Shown here: positions 17,114 to 26,711 of the stretch, piece after piece
Position numbering within the stretch: the stretch's first letter is position 1
Layout of the letters: each line of letters starts with the position of its first letter
Source of the DNA: Phormidium sp. FACHB-1136
Lineage (GTDB): Bacteria > Cyanobacteriota > Cyanobacteriia > Phormidesmidales > Phormidesmidaceae
Assembly: GCF_014697375.1 (NCBI RefSeq)
Contig: NZ_JACJRS010000045.1
Location: 1 to 47,163, forward strand
Reading direction: 5' to 3'
Length of the DNA: 47,163 nt
Program-made: the position numbers and the translations under genes
Notes under the pieces: model-generated
Databases searched by the model: none
What the model was told of the DNA's origin: nothing
Seen by the model: only the letters and a program-made list of their open reading frames with translations

Positions 17114-18856
17114 CTATGGGTTCTGGAGTTGGATGAAAAGACCAGCGTGGTGTACCTGGGGGGTCTGGCCATAGCTGGCTAGGGTGACGGTCTGGACGTG
17201 CTTCAGGGCAGGTTTGGCCACAGTTTCCCACAGCCGGAACTGAGGAATCTGCTGGCGTAGATACCCTTCCAGGGCGATCCAGTCCACATGGACATAACTC
17301 TCTCCAGCCTGGGGAAACGCCTCAACGGCCTCAATCCAAGCCAGGGAACCATCCCAGCGTTGGTCAACCCCAAGGGCCTGTTCCATCAACTCCGCTGAGG
17401 TCGCAAACACTTGATCGTGACCAACCTCGGCCCGCAGCCCCGCCACCTCCGTTTGCACCTGCAAAGGCCGATTCGCACTGTCCCTAGCAACATTCTGCCG
17501 TAGGGATAGGCGCGTCCAAACCGTGGTGGGATAGCCCAAAATATCGAGACGCCCCCCACTCAACCCCTGAGCCTGAGCCCGCTCTTCTAGGGTGTCGATG
17601 GCCGCTAACACCCCAGGGCTACTCGGAGTCACCATCAACCCCTGGAGAGGTTTGTCTTTAGCGGAGAGATCGAGCCCTAGGGCATAGCGTTGGTCAACCT
17701 TCGCCCACAGTGGACTGGCTTCCCCTGACCCCAATTTATCCTCCACCCATTGGGTCAGCAACCCCTTAGAGGCAGACCCACCCAACCAGGGATCAAGCCA
17801 GGGGCTCAGGTGATCCTCCAGGTCAGGCAAGCTCAGCCCCACCGACGCTAGGCTGAGGGAATCCGACAGGTAGCGGGCCAGGGGATACCAATCTGTGATG
17901 ACCTGCTGGTGAGGATCAAGCTGATGCCCAGGAGACACCACCCAAGCCGCTTCCGTCAACACTCCCTGCCGCTGAAGGCCCAGGGAAATCAGTCCCCAGT
18001 CTAGGGGAGGGCGATCCGCTGACCAAGGGGCATGGATGAACGCATTGGCCGATGGATCGGGGTGTAGCCACTGCGCTATCTGGGGCAGGTTCACCGCCAG
18101 TAGACCGATCCGGTGGCTGTCCAGGGTCTTGAGGGCCAACCGATAGCGTCCGTCGGTGCGCAGGTTATCGCCCACGGATTGCGCCGCTGCCAGTGCCCGA
18201 CGCAGCACCCCCGGATCGTTGGCCACCAAAATAAACCGATTGGTGACCATGGCGGTGGCTAGGGGGGGAAACCCTGACGAAGCGGCTGATCGACCTGAGG
18301 CCCGACTGTAGATTAAACGGGTGCCACCCAGGTCTTCAAAGGCAAGGGGATCGCCAGCCAAGGCTCGATTTTGCCAAAACAATTCCAAGGTTGATCGGGC
18401 TAAATCCGCATCCCGGCAGGCCAGGGCCACCAAATACCCCGGTGCTAGGCCGTTGCTGGGATCTTGATCCAGGTCGGAAGTGACCAGAGCCACCGTGATT
18501 TCTTCCCCCAGCCAAGGCTGAAGATCCCGCTCGTAGGTTAATCCAGTCTGCGCCAGCATGGCCCGCTCTAAGCGTTCCCGGTCGGTGCGCAGGGTGGGCC
18601 GCTGCCTAGGATCCGCCAAATAATCCCATAGCTGGGCCAAACGATCCGGTCGAGCCAGCACCGACGCCACCAAGGCCGACTGCTTGGGGACAAACTGGAA
18701 GGCTTCCGGTATCGACTGCCCGCCCCGATCCAGCAGATACAGGGGAGTCCGTAGGGCCAGCCCACCTAAGAGCCCAACCCCCAACACCAAGACCAGCCCC
18801 GCCGCAAGGGCCAAGGGCAAGATAAACGTCCGAAACTTGATGGGCCGAAACTTCAT
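17114..18856 (-). CDS. DUF3352 family protein, membrane-anchored
   Basis: Cyanobacterial conserved protein of unknown function, ~580 aa. A single N-terminal transmembrane segment (TFILPLALAAGLVLVLGVGLLGGLAL) is followed by a large, presumably periplasmic, part. Family landmarks are the FVPKQSALVASVLARPDRL region, YERDLQPWLGEEITVALVTSDLD, and repeated strands with ALACRDADLARSTLELFW. Start: ATG 18856 (MKFRPIKFRTF) puts the anchor near the N-terminus as in relatives; the frame is open to an ATG at 18943. No catalytic motif is visible. Upstream of and probably co-transcribed with the glycerate kinase. Confidence 0.8.
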   Translation of the reverse strand: MKFRPIKFRTFILPLALAAGLVLVLGVGLLGGLALRTPLYLLDRGGQSIPEAFQFVPKQSALVASVLARPDRLAQLWDYLADPRQRPTLRTDRERLERAMLAQTGLTYERDLQPWLGEEITVALVTSDLDQDPSNGLAPGYLVALACRDADLARSTLELFWQNRALAGDPLAFEDLGGTRLIYSRASGRSAASSGFPPLATAMVTNRFILVANDPGVLRRALAAAQSVGDNLRTDGRYRLALKTLDSHRIGLLAVNLPQIAQWLHPDPSANAFIHAPWSADRPPLDWGLISLGLQRQGVLTEAAWVVSPGHQLDPHQQVITDWYPLARYLSDSLSLASVGLSLPDLEDHLSPWLDPWLGGSASKGLLTQWVEDKLGSGEASPLWAKVDQRYALGLDLSAKDKPLQGLMVTPSSPGVLAAIDTLEERAQAQGLSGGRLDILGYPTTVWTRLSLRQNVARDSANRPLQVQTEVAGLRAEVGHDQVFATSAELMEQALGVDQRWDGSLAWIEAVEAFPQAGESYVHVDWIALEGYLRQQIPQFRLWETVAKPALKHVQTVTLASYGQTPQVHHAGLFIQLQNP

Positions 18857-19062
18857 GGGCGAAACCGTCAACACCGACAAGGCTCGAACCCCTAATGGGA
18901 GCGCAGCCAAGGACAACATCCCCAGTTTAGGGTGTGGCTGCATCCTTACGCACCTAGGGCCACTAGAGCGTGTTGAAATGCAACAATCTTGACGGCAAGG
19001 TCATGGTGCCCGCTGTTCTGGTCATTGGCCCTGGGTGATGTGCGACCGATCAAAGGGCTGGA

Positions 19063-19677
19063 TCAAGCCGAAAAGTCGGGATCGATGCCGCGCCAAACCG
19101 CAATCAAACGGCCCTGAATATCCACCATATCGGCGGGGAATTCCATCACCGGGTAGCGAGGATTAGCAGGTTTGAGCTGCACCTGATTGCCGCTGCGATA
19201 GAAGGTTTTGAGGGTCGTACCACTCTCCACCCGCGCCGCCACGATGGTGCCTTCGCGTACCGCCTGGGGGTCAGTCACGGGCCGCATGATCACAATGTCG
19301 CCCTCCTGAATCATGGCGTTGATCATGCTGTCTCCGGTAACGCGCAGGGCGTAGTCACCGTGGCGAATGGGAAGCCCGTTCAGGTTTAGGCGCTCGACCG
19401 CATCGGTAAACACTTCGTTGACAAAGCCAGCGGCAATGCTACCCAGAATGGGCACACCACGCACATCCTCCCTCACCCGAATGGTTCGCGCCTTCCCTTC
19501 ACTCCATTCGATGTAGCCCTTCTTTCTGAGGTGCTCTAGCCGACTTTGAATTGGAGCTGGCGACTTCAGATTCATCGCCTTCATCATCTGCCGGATGGAA
19601 GGGGAATGCTGGTTCTCTTGGATATAGTGAACCAACCAGTCGTAGAGCTCTTGCTGAGCGGAGGTTAAGGTTTCCAT
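19063..19677 (-). CDS. lexA: LexA repressor, peptidase S24 type
   Basis: SOS-type repressor, 204 aa. The N-terminal winged helix-turn-helix (about 1-65; SPSIRQMMKAMNLKSPAPIQSRLEHL) binds DNA; the C-terminal S24 domain self-cleaves. The cleavage dipeptide Ala83-Gly84 (SIAAGFV), catalytic Ser117 (TGDSMI) and Lys157 (GTTLKTFY) are all present, so RecA-stimulated autocleavage should be possible. This differs from cyanobacteria such as Synechocystis, whose LexA lacks these residues. ATG 19677 (METLTS) is chosen. A consensus LexA box lies 34 bp upstream, implying autoregulation. Confidence 0.95.
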   Translation of the reverse strand: METLTSAQQELYDWLVHYIQENQHSPSIRQMMKAMNLKSPAPIQSRLEHLRKKGYIEWSEGKARTIRVREDVRGVPILGSIAAGFVNEVFTDAVERLNLNGLPIRHGDYALRVTGDSMINAMIQEGDIVIMRPVTDPQAVREGTIVAARVESGTTLKTFYRSGNQVQLKPANPRYPVMEFPADMVDIQGRLIAVWRGIDPDFSA

Positions 19678-19710
19678 GGGAGATAACCGAGTCGGCGACA
19701 ATAATTTTAC

Positions 19711-19724
19711 AGAACAATTGTACC
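19711..19724 (-). promoter_or_regulatory. LexA operator (SOS box) of lexA
   Basis: On the minus strand GGTACAATTGTTCT, which fits the cyanobacterial LexA-box consensus RGTACNNNDGTWCB at every position. It overlaps a possible -10 (TACAAT). The position between promoter and start codon suits repression by its own product. Confidence 0.8.
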
Positions 19725-20017
19725 ACTAATAATTGACAGATAGAACTCTGCCAGAGACTAAAACTTAGGATGCTGACCATGGACAATCGTTGATAGCGAT
19801 GATCCGTAGATGTCCTGAGCCTTTAATCCGGCCCAACACTATGGAAAAAGTGGAGGTTGGCGCTGGGCTATATTTACTATAGTCCAGTTGTATTACAAAA
19901 GAAAGTTAATATCCATAGGATTTAGACATGGCCTTGTGCTTCTCCCATCCATGGTCTAAATAGAGCCTGCGCCAATGGTGTTTGACGCCGACCTTGGGGT
20001 GACCGTCTGGCGGCAAC
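19725..20017. other. Intergenic region lexA / primary sigma factor
   Basis: Contains the upstream promoter region of lexA. No gene, tRNA or clear repeat was seen. Confidence 0.4.
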
Positions 20018-20046
20018 AAAAAAGACCGCCCCGTGGAGCGGCCTTG
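20018..20046 (-). terminator. Rho-independent terminator of the sigma factor gene
   Basis: Read on the minus strand: GGCCGCTCCACGGGGCGGTC followed by TTTTTTG. The GC-rich stem (GGCCGCT/GGCGGTC type) plus T-run lies ~40 bp after the stop codon. Confidence 0.8.
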
Positions 20047-20082
20047 TCATTGCAGCCGTTGAACTAGGGATAGCCCAGACGA

Positions 20083-21255
20083 CTAGCGAATGTATTCCTT
20101 GAGGATGCTGTTGCGGTTGGGGTGGCGCAATTTACGAAGGGCTTTGGCCTCGATCTGGCGGATGCGCTCGCGGGTGACGTTGAAGATCTGACCGATCTCC
20201 TCCAGGGTCTTCATGCGCCCATCATCTAGGCCATAGCGCAGACGCAAAACATCCCGCTCACGGGGGCTGAGGGTACCGAGGACGCTTTCGAGATCTTCCC
20301 GCAGTAGGCTCTTAGACACCTGATCTTCGGGGGTTTCGCCATCGGATTCAATGAAGTCTCCGAGGCGAGAATCCTCTTCCTTACCGATGGGGGTTTCTAG
20401 GGAAATGGGAAGTTGGGCCGACTTCGCAATGAAACGCAGCTTTTCGATGGTCATTTCCATGCGAGTGGCAATCTCTTCCTCGGTGGGCTTGCGGCCTAGT
20501 TCTTGGGAGAGCAGCTTGGTGGTTTTTTTAATGCGAGAAATGGTTTCGTAGAGGTGCACCGGGAGGCGGATGGTGCGGGATTGGTCGGCAATGGCGCGGG
20601 TGATGGCCTGACGAATCCACCAGGTGGCATAGGTGGAGAACTTATAGCCCTTTTCATGGTCAAACTTTTCAGCAGCGCGGATGAGCCCCAAGCTTCCTTC
20701 CTGAATCAAATCCTGGAAGGACAGTCCCCGATTCATATATTTCTTGGCGATGGACACTACTAGACGCAGGTTGGACTGCACCATTTTGTCCTTGGCCCGT
20801 CGTCCCACATGCACCCGATGCCGGAACGCACCCACGGTAAAGGTCGTGCCTTCCTCCTGCATGACCGCCGCTGCCCACTGTTCCCATTCTTCGGAGGTGA
20901 GCTCTTGACTTAGGCTTTGGAAATCTTCTTCTTCTAGGTTGTCAGAGAGGTCATCAAAAATGCGTTCCAGCTTCAGCAGATCGGCAATTTTGCGGGCCAG
21001 CTCAATTTCTTCCTCAGCCCTCAGGAGGCGAATACGGCCAATTTCCTGAAGATAGAGACGGATAGAATCTTCGGTGTAGTGACGTTTCTTAGCTGGAGCC
21101 CGACGGCGGGTGGTTTTCCCCTTAGCCCCCTTGGCGGTAGCATCTGCCTCGTCATCTTGAGCAACAAAATTCTCGTCCCCATCGGAATCGTCAACCAATA
21201 GATCGACATCGCTATCAGCTTCGATGGTTTCGAGCAGATGATTTGCTTGGGTCAT
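20083..21255 (-). CDS. sigA: RNA polymerase principal sigma factor (group 1, RpoD/SigA)
   Basis: Housekeeping sigma70 factor, 390 aa from ATG 21255 (MTQANHLLE), which has GAGG eight bases upstream. It shows an acidic N-terminus with a basic patch ([28 protein letters not shown], region 1.2), region 2 ([37 protein letters not shown], then [19 protein letters not shown] for -10 recognition and melting), region 3, and region 4.2 ([30 protein letters not shown]) for -35 binding. Length and the full region set mark the essential group 1 factor rather than a group 2 SigB-E type, although those are close. Followed by a strong terminator. Confidence 0.94.
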   Translation of the reverse strand: MTQANHLLETIEADSDVDLLVDDSDGDENFVAQDDEADATAKGAKGKTTRRRAPAKKRHYTEDSIRLYLQEIGRIRLLRAEEEIELARKIADLLKLERIFDDLSDNLEEEDFQSLSQELTSEEWEQWAAAVMQEEGTTFTVGAFRHRVHVGRRAKDKMVQSNLRLVVSIAKKYMNRGLSFQDLIQEGSLGLIRAAEKFDHEKGYKFSTYATWWIRQAITRAIADQSRTIRLPVHLYETISRIKKTTKLLSQELGRKPTEEEIATRMEMTIEKLRFIAKSAQLPISLETPIGKEEDSRLGDFIESDGETPEDQVSKSLLREDLESVLGTLSPRERDVLRLRYGLDDGRMKTLEEIGQIFNVTRERIRQIEAKALRKLRHPNRNSILKEYIR

Positions 21256-21667
21256 ACCGCGATCCTCGTGCTCCTTCACTTCAAGACAAAGGTGATTTCA
21301 AGCTAACAGTTTAGACCGTTGAATGCCCAGTACCCTGACCAGGTGAGGGGACATGGAACAGACAAGCCAGCCCTGATGCTGCTTGATTTGCCCCCACCGA
21401 GAGCCCGATGGCCCACGGTGCGCCGTGTTATCGATACCCTTCTGTCTATTGAAGGTATTGAACGAATTGGCGAGTGGCTTACTAATTCTAACCACAAAGT
21501 TTCGGGGCTGCACAAACTAGGGAGATGGCTTCCCGGCAGAATCGGCCAAATAACTGAAAAATCTATTTTTTTAGAAAATCCCCTCGACCCACCTAGTCAC
21601 TAATGTAGTTCAAAGGAACTAAAAAACGTTCATTTTCCCCTGAGTCAAGCCCCTTTGGCCTTGGCCC
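21256..21667. other. Upstream region of the sigma factor gene
   Basis: 412 bp lacking a credible gene; it should contain the sigma factor promoter(s). An AT-rich patch at about 21550-21580 is notable. No specific element can be assigned. Confidence 0.4.
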
Positions 21668-22435
21668 TTAGGGGCTGGCCATGGCCTGAAGCTTGGCAAC
21701 GGCATCAATCTGGGGGGCACTGAAGCCAGCCCGGTCGAGGTGGTCGAGGTGGGATCGGCTGAGGTAGCGACGGTCGATCTGGATGGCCTGCTGATAGGTG
21801 GTTTGGGCCGCAGCACTATCGCCGCTGGCCGCCAGGGCCAGGGCCAGGGCTACCCAAGGGTGAGGGTTTTGGGGTTCTAGAACAGTGGCTTCCTGGGCGT
21901 GGTGGATGGCGGCATCCCAGTTGCCAAGGCGTTGGTAGGCCAAGCTGAGGTTGTAATGAGCAATTTCGTTATCGGGCTTAAGTTCTAGGGCACGGTGATG
22001 GGTGGCGGTAGCTTGGTCGAGCTGGCCTTCCACTAAATAGACAATCCCCAGGGCATTGAGCGCTTGCACTTGGTCGGGATCCTGGCGCAAGGCGGTGGTG
22101 AGGGTGGTGATGGCGATGGGACGATCTCCCGCTAGATGCTGAGTCCAGCCCAGAATAATGTGGCTATTGGGGTTGTAGGGGTCGAGGGCGGCGGCAATTT
22201 TTAGGGTGGCCACGGATCGCTCCAGATCCCCCCCAGACCGATAGGCTAGCCCCTGCTGACGGTAGCGCTCGGCGGTGCCCGTATCCACCAAAAAGGCCGG
22301 ATAGGCCAGGGCGGCCAGGGTGTCCTCAGCCCAGGTCGAGCCTTGCAGGGGGGTGATGGGTTCCGTTTGACAGCCCCCCAAGCCCCACAGTCCTGTGAGC
22401 AGTAACCCCATCCAGGTCAACCGAATGCGTCCCAT
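21668..22435 (-). CDS. TPR-repeat lipoprotein
   Basis: 255-aa predicted lipoprotein. A basic/hydrophobic signal (MGRIRLTWMGLLLTGLWGLGG) ends in lipobox LGGC with the lipidated Cys at residue 22. It is followed by about five TPR units (YRQQGLAYRSGGDLERSVAT, ALNALGIVYLVEGQLDQATATHH, AHYNLSLAYQRLGNWDAAIHH). A short C-terminal extension (SRSHLDHLDRAGFSAPQIDAVAKLQ) looks helical. ATG 22435 is favoured because it places the lipobox properly; the frame is open to 22519 through a run of attccga-type short repeats. Function unknown; expected at the outer face of a membrane. Confidence 0.83.
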   Translation of the reverse strand: MGRIRLTWMGLLLTGLWGLGGCQTEPITPLQGSTWAEDTLAALAYPAFLVDTGTAERYRQQGLAYRSGGDLERSVATLKIAAALDPYNPNSHIILGWTQHLAGDRPIAITTLTTALRQDPDQVQALNALGIVYLVEGQLDQATATHHRALELKPDNEIAHYNLSLAYQRLGNWDAAIHHAQEATVLEPQNPHPWVALALALAASGDSAAAQTTYQQAIQIDRRYLSRSHLDHLDRAGFSAPQIDAVAKLQAMASP

Positions 22436-22939
22436 AGGTGTTGACTCTATATGATTCCGAATGATTCCGATCATCCTGTAATTCCGAATCATCCCGACGC
22501 TGTTACTGTCGAGACTCATGCCTAGCCATGCCCTAGTGTTAGGGATGACGCGCCCCAGAACAAGCCCGGATCAAGCCATGGGGAAACAGCGGTTGGGAGC
22601 CAGGGGCAAATACGGGATTTCGATGGGATTTGGCGACGGACGCGGGGCATAATGGAAGGCATAAATACATCTCTATCCAAACCCTCTATCCAAGTCTCTA
22701 CTCCAATCGAAAGCGTATTAACTTGTTCGCAGAGCGTTCTCCCTGAACTTTCTGGAGGTTCGCCTCTGTGGCACAACTGGGCCATATAAAAACGTCATAA
22801 AACTTTGCAATCAGGTTGGTCGGACGGGATACCGCCTAGCTAACCGTCACCGCTTAACTTTTGCTTTAGAATCTTGTCAACGGTTCATCCCGGCCCCATC
22901 AATCGGCATCCACAGTTCATTCCGCAACGGCACTCACCT
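22436..22939. other. Divergent intergenic region, TPR lipoprotein / GH57
   Basis: 504 bp with no supported gene. At 22450-22500 there are near-direct repeats of attccga-type heptamers (atgattccg, atgattccg, aattccgaatc). A TAGAAT at about 22866 could be a -10 for the GH57 gene, but no matching -35 is convincing. Confidence 0.4.
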
Positions 22940-24529
22940 ATGGCTATCGGATATCTTGCCCTGGTTCTCCATGCCCACCTTCCCTACGTCCGGCATCCCG
23001 AAAGTGACTATGTGCTAGAGGAGGAGTGGCTCTACGAAGCCATCATCGAGACCTACGTGCCGCTGCTGACCATGTTTGATGGGCTGAAGCGGGACGGGGC
23101 GGATTTTAAGCTCACCATGAGCATGACGCCGCCGTTGGTGTCGATGCTGCGGGATCCCCTCTTGCAGGAGCGATTTGATGCCCACCTAGCCCAGCTCGAA
23201 GAATTGGCTGAATTAGAGGTGGAGCGTCATGCCCACAATGGCCACCTGCGGTATTTGGCGGAAACCTACGCCCAGGAGTTCAACCACGTCCGCAACACCT
23301 GGGAGAACTACAGCGGCGATTTGGTCACCGCCTTCAAGCAATACCAGGATTCTAACAACCTGGAGATCATCACCTGCGGGGCCACCCACGGCTATCTGCC
23401 CCTGATGAAGATGTACCCCGAAGCGGTGTGGGCGCAGATTCAGGTGGCGGCGGAGCATTACGAAGACACCTTTGGCCGCGCCCCCAACGGTATTTGGCTA
23501 CCGGAATGCGCCTACTACGAAGGGCTAGAGCGCATGGTGGCCGATGCCGGAATGCGCTACTTCCTTACCGATGGTCACGGCATTCTCTACGCCCGCCCCC
23601 GCCCTCGCTTTGGCAGCTATGCCCCCATCTTCACCGAAACCGGGGTCGCCGCTTTCGGACGGGATCACGAATCGTCCCAGCAGGTGTGGTCGTCCCAGGT
23701 GGGCTATCCCGGCGCACCGGAATACCGCGAGTTCTACCGCGACCTAGGCTGGGATGCGGAGTATGAGTACATCAAGCCCTACATCATGCCCAATGGCCAG
23801 CGCAAGAATGTGGGCATCAAATATCACAAAATTACCGGGAAGGGGCTGGGCCTGTCCGACAAAGCCTTGTACGACCCCTACTGGGCCAAGGAAAAAGCCG
23901 CCGAGCACGCCGCTAACTTTATGTACAACCGGGAACAGCAGATCAGCCATCTCCATGGCCTGATGCAGCGCCCGCCGATTATTGTCTCCCCCTACGATGC
24001 CGAGCTGTTTGGCCACTGGTGGTACGAAGGCCCGTGGTTCCTCGATTACCTGTTCCGCAAGAGCTGGTTTGACCAAAACACCTACGACATGACCCACCTG
24101 GCCGACTACCTGAAGGCCAATCCTACCCAGCAGGTCTGCCGTCCTTCCCAATCGAGCTGGGGCTTTAAGGGCTTCCACGAATACTGGCTGAACGAAACCA
24201 ACGCCTGGATTTACCCCCACCTGCACAAGGCCGCCGAGCGCATGATTGACCTGGCCAAGCGCGAACCCGAAGACGAACTGGAATGGCGCGCCTTGAACCA
24301 GGCGGCACGGGAACTGCTGTTAGCCCAATCCTCCGACTGGGCCTTCATCATGCGGACTGGGACGATGGTTCCCTACGCCGTGCGCCGCACCCGTACCCAC
24401 CTGATGCGCTTCCAAAAGCTGTGGGACGACATCCTGCGCGGCAAGGTTGACTCCGGCTGGCTGGAAAAAATGGAGGCCATTGACAACATCTTCCCCAATA
24501 TTAATTACCGGGTCTATCGGCCTCTGTAG
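22940..24529 (+). CDS. GH57 1,4-alpha-glucan branching enzyme
   Basis: Introduces alpha-1,6 branches into glycogen/alpha-glucan. 529 aa, matching GH57 branching enzymes (~520 aa). It shows an N-terminal (beta/alpha)7 barrel starting GYLALVLHAHLPYVRHPE, nucleophile Glu189 in GIWLPECAYYEGLE, and acid/base Asp353 in SPYDAELFGHWWYEGP, close to the numbering of characterised enzymes. A C-terminal helical domain carries SWGFKGFHEYWLNETNAWIYPHLHKA. ATG 22940 (MAIGYLAL) is the family-consistent start; the upstream frame from 22874 is not conserved. It stands alone here. Confidence 0.94.
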   Translation: MAIGYLALVLHAHLPYVRHPESDYVLEEEWLYEAIIETYVPLLTMFDGLKRDGADFKLTMSMTPPLVSMLRDPLLQERFDAHLAQLEELAELEVERHAHNGHLRYLAETYAQEFNHVRNTWENYSGDLVTAFKQYQDSNNLEIITCGATHGYLPLMKMYPEAVWAQIQVAAEHYEDTFGRAPNGIWLPECAYYEGLERMVADAGMRYFLTDGHGILYARPRPRFGSYAPIFTETGVAAFGRDHESSQQVWSSQVGYPGAPEYREFYRDLGWDAEYEYIKPYIMPNGQRKNVGIKYHKITGKGLGLSDKALYDPYWAKEKAAEHAANFMYNREQQISHLHGLMQRPPIIVSPYDAELFGHWWYEGPWFLDYLFRKSWFDQNTYDMTHLADYLKANPTQQVCRPSQSSWGFKGFHEYWLNETNAWIYPHLHKAAERMIDLAKREPEDELEWRALNQAARELLLAQSSDWAFIMRTGTMVPYAVRRTRTHLMRFQKLWDDILRGKVDSGWLEKMEAIDNIFPNINYRVYRPL

Positions 24530-25173
24530 GGGAAATACCTTCACGCAGCAACGCACTCGACGGGCTGACAACCCATTTCCCCTGGTTAAGAAGGGTGAGG
24601 CGATTTCGCTAGAATTCTGACCGTGCCAGCCTGAGCCCAGCAACCCATCCCCCAGGCCATCCGGGGGTATGAAGCAATGGGTTAGGGCCGTGGTGAGCAG
24701 CGCTAGGTGGAGAATCGTGACCACTATCGTCACCACGGATGACGAAGACTTTGTGGACTGGGCAGGCTCCTATCAACATGATTTGGGCCTGCACCAAGAT
24801 CTAGAACGCAGGCTCCAAGATGTTGCGTAGGGTTCTGGTTGCCTCTTTTGAGGAGAACGATAGAAAACTGTGAATTCCTTGCCCTAATCCTATCCCTAGG
24901 AGGATCAGCCAGGGCCAAAAAGGGCTTAATATTGATTAACACATTGATGAACACTGGGTGCTCATGTTCCATGGATCGAGAGAATCGTACCGTGGATCAG
25001 TCGTCGTGTAATGGCCATGCTGCCAGGTGCCTAGTCACCAGGTAACCGTGTCGTGTGGTGACAGTGTCGTCAGGTGTCTAGGCGATCAGGACAATCGCAG
25101 GCTATTCGCGGTAGTCTGCGATCAGATCCCGACATCAGGTGGGTGAGGCGTGACATCAGTAAGGCAGGTATCC
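24530..25173. other. Long intergenic region upstream of the LCP gene
   Basis: ~640 bp with no supported gene on either strand. A 9-bp-stem hairpin lies at 25095-25121 (TCGCAGGCTA ... TAGTCTGCGA), ~55 bp before the LCP start and probably in its leader. Around it are short direct repeats of gtgtcgt/ggtgtc type. No T-run follows. An unannotated small RNA is possible but not shown. Confidence 0.35.
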
Positions 25174-26703
25174 ATGGAATCGTCGCAACAACCGGAAGAC
25201 CCCAGGGTTTCCTTCCCCGCGTCTTCGGTATCTTCCCCTGGGGAGTCTCATACCGCCGCTGTCCTAGATCATTCCGATGATTCCCCATCACTCAACTCCG
25301 AAGCACCTACCCCAGAAGCCTTTCATCCAGTAGACTCCGGCTCAGCAACCTCCGGTCTAGAGGATCCTGATTCCCTCTCCGCTTACCGCTATGTCGCTCC
25401 CCGTCGCCACCGGGGCTGGTTGGGTCGTACTCTGAACGGGCTACTGTGGAGCGGTATCTTTTTAGGCACAGCGGCGACCTCCGCCTTCATTGGGGCCGGA
25501 GCGGCCTTGATGTTACCTCTGCCCGGTGTGCCAGAGGCCAATGGCGGCGGTGCAGGGCTGAGCGATCTCTGGAAAGCGGGCTTTCGCTACCAGGTGACTC
25601 GCCCGGTCAATATTTTGGTGATGGGGTTAGACGAAAATCTTGACGCCCCGTCGGGATCCGATGCTGTCTTTGGGGGCCGCACCGATACCCTGCTGCTCGT
25701 GCGCATCGACCCCCACAACGAGACTCTCCGGGTGATGTCTATCCCTCGGGATACTCGGGTGCAAATTCCAGGCTATGGTATGGCCAAAATTAACCATGCC
25801 AATGTGGAGGGTGGCCCTGCCCTGGTGGCCCAAACCATTGCCGACAATCTGGGCAATGTGCAGATTGACCGCTACGTGCGGGTCAATACGGTGGCCTTTC
25901 GCGAAATTGTAGACCTGGTGGGCGGCATTGACGTTGAAGTGCCCCACCGAATGCAGTACACCGACCAAACCCAAGGGTTGTACATCGATCTCTATCCCGG
26001 TTGGCAAACCCTCAACGGCGACCAAGCCGAACAGTTCGCCCGCTTCCGTAGCGACATGGGCGATGTGGGCCGGGTACAGCGACAGCAGGTATTGCTTAAG
26101 TCCCTACGCGAACGGTTAACCAACCCCATGGTGGTGCCCAGCTTGCCCCAGGCCGTCCGCGTGGTGCAGCGTTACGTAGACACCAACCTCACCCTAGAGG
26201 AAATGCTGGCCTTGGCTAACTTTGGCCTAGAAATTGACGCCGACGAATTTCAGATGGTAATGCTGCCGGGACGGTTTAGCAGTGCGACCGAGTTTGAAGC
26301 CAGCTATTGGCTCCCCGACTGGGAGGCCTCGGCTACGGTTCTGCGCACCTTCTTCCAAACGGAGGGGGTCGGTATCTATGCTGACAACAACAGTTCACGC
26401 TATGTCGCCAACCTCCGCATCGCCGTCCAAAACGCCTCGGACACCTCCGGGGCGGGGGCGGCTATGGCCCGCTATTTGCGGGAGAACGGCTTTGGCAATG
26501 TCTATCTCATTAACGACGCCCCCACAACCCACCGCGATACCAAGGTCATCGCCCAGCGGGGGGATCGCGATAGCGCCGAAATCCTTCAGTCGATGCTAGG
26601 TCAGGGGCGAGTGCTGTCTGAATCGACCGGAGACCTAGACTCCGATATCACCGTCCGCGTCGGTCAAGACTGGGCTACCCAGTGGGCCGAATCCCCTCCC
26701 TAG
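25174..26703 (+). CDS. LytR-CpsA-Psr (LCP) family protein
   Basis: LCP proteins are membrane enzymes that transfer lipid-linked glycopolymers onto the cell wall or other acceptors. After a ~100-residue cytosolic, Pro/Ser-rich leader there is one TM segment (LLWSGIFLGTAATSAFIGAGAALML). The LCP domain follows (about 145-330): VNILVMGLDENLD, RTDTLLLVRIDPHNETLRVMSIPRDTRVQIPGYG, KINHANVEGGP, FREIVDLVGGIDVEVP and the FARFRSDMGDVGRVQRQQ motif with the catalytic-site arginines. A C-terminal LytR_C-like domain starts near LRIAVQNASDTSGAG. Start ATG 25174 has aaggcagg upstream; GTG 25150 is an alternative. Convergent with the SGNH hydrolase gene. Confidence 0.93.
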   Translation: MESSQQPEDPRVSFPASSVSSPGESHTAAVLDHSDDSPSLNSEAPTPEAFHPVDSGSATSGLEDPDSLSAYRYVAPRRHRGWLGRTLNGLLWSGIFLGTAATSAFIGAGAALMLPLPGVPEANGGGAGLSDLWKAGFRYQVTRPVNILVMGLDENLDAPSGSDAVFGGRTDTLLLVRIDPHNETLRVMSIPRDTRVQIPGYGMAKINHANVEGGPALVAQTIADNLGNVQIDRYVRVNTVAFREIVDLVGGIDVEVPHRMQYTDQTQGLYIDLYPGWQTLNGDQAEQFARFRSDMGDVGRVQRQQVLLKSLRERLTNPMVVPSLPQAVRVVQRYVDTNLTLEEMLALANFGLEIDADEFQMVMLPGRFSSATEFEASYWLPDWEASATVLRTFFQTEGVGIYADNNSSRYVANLRIAVQNASDTSGAGAAMARYLRENGFGNVYLINDAPTTHRDTKVIAQRGDRDSAEILQSMLGQGRVLSESTGDLDSDITVRVGQDWATQWAESPP

Positions 26704-26711
26704 GTTCCCGG

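Noticed and set aside
24839..25045. Plus-strand open frame in the GH57-LCP gap
   Set aside because: No family resemblance, Cys/Ser-rich random composition and no ribosome binding site.
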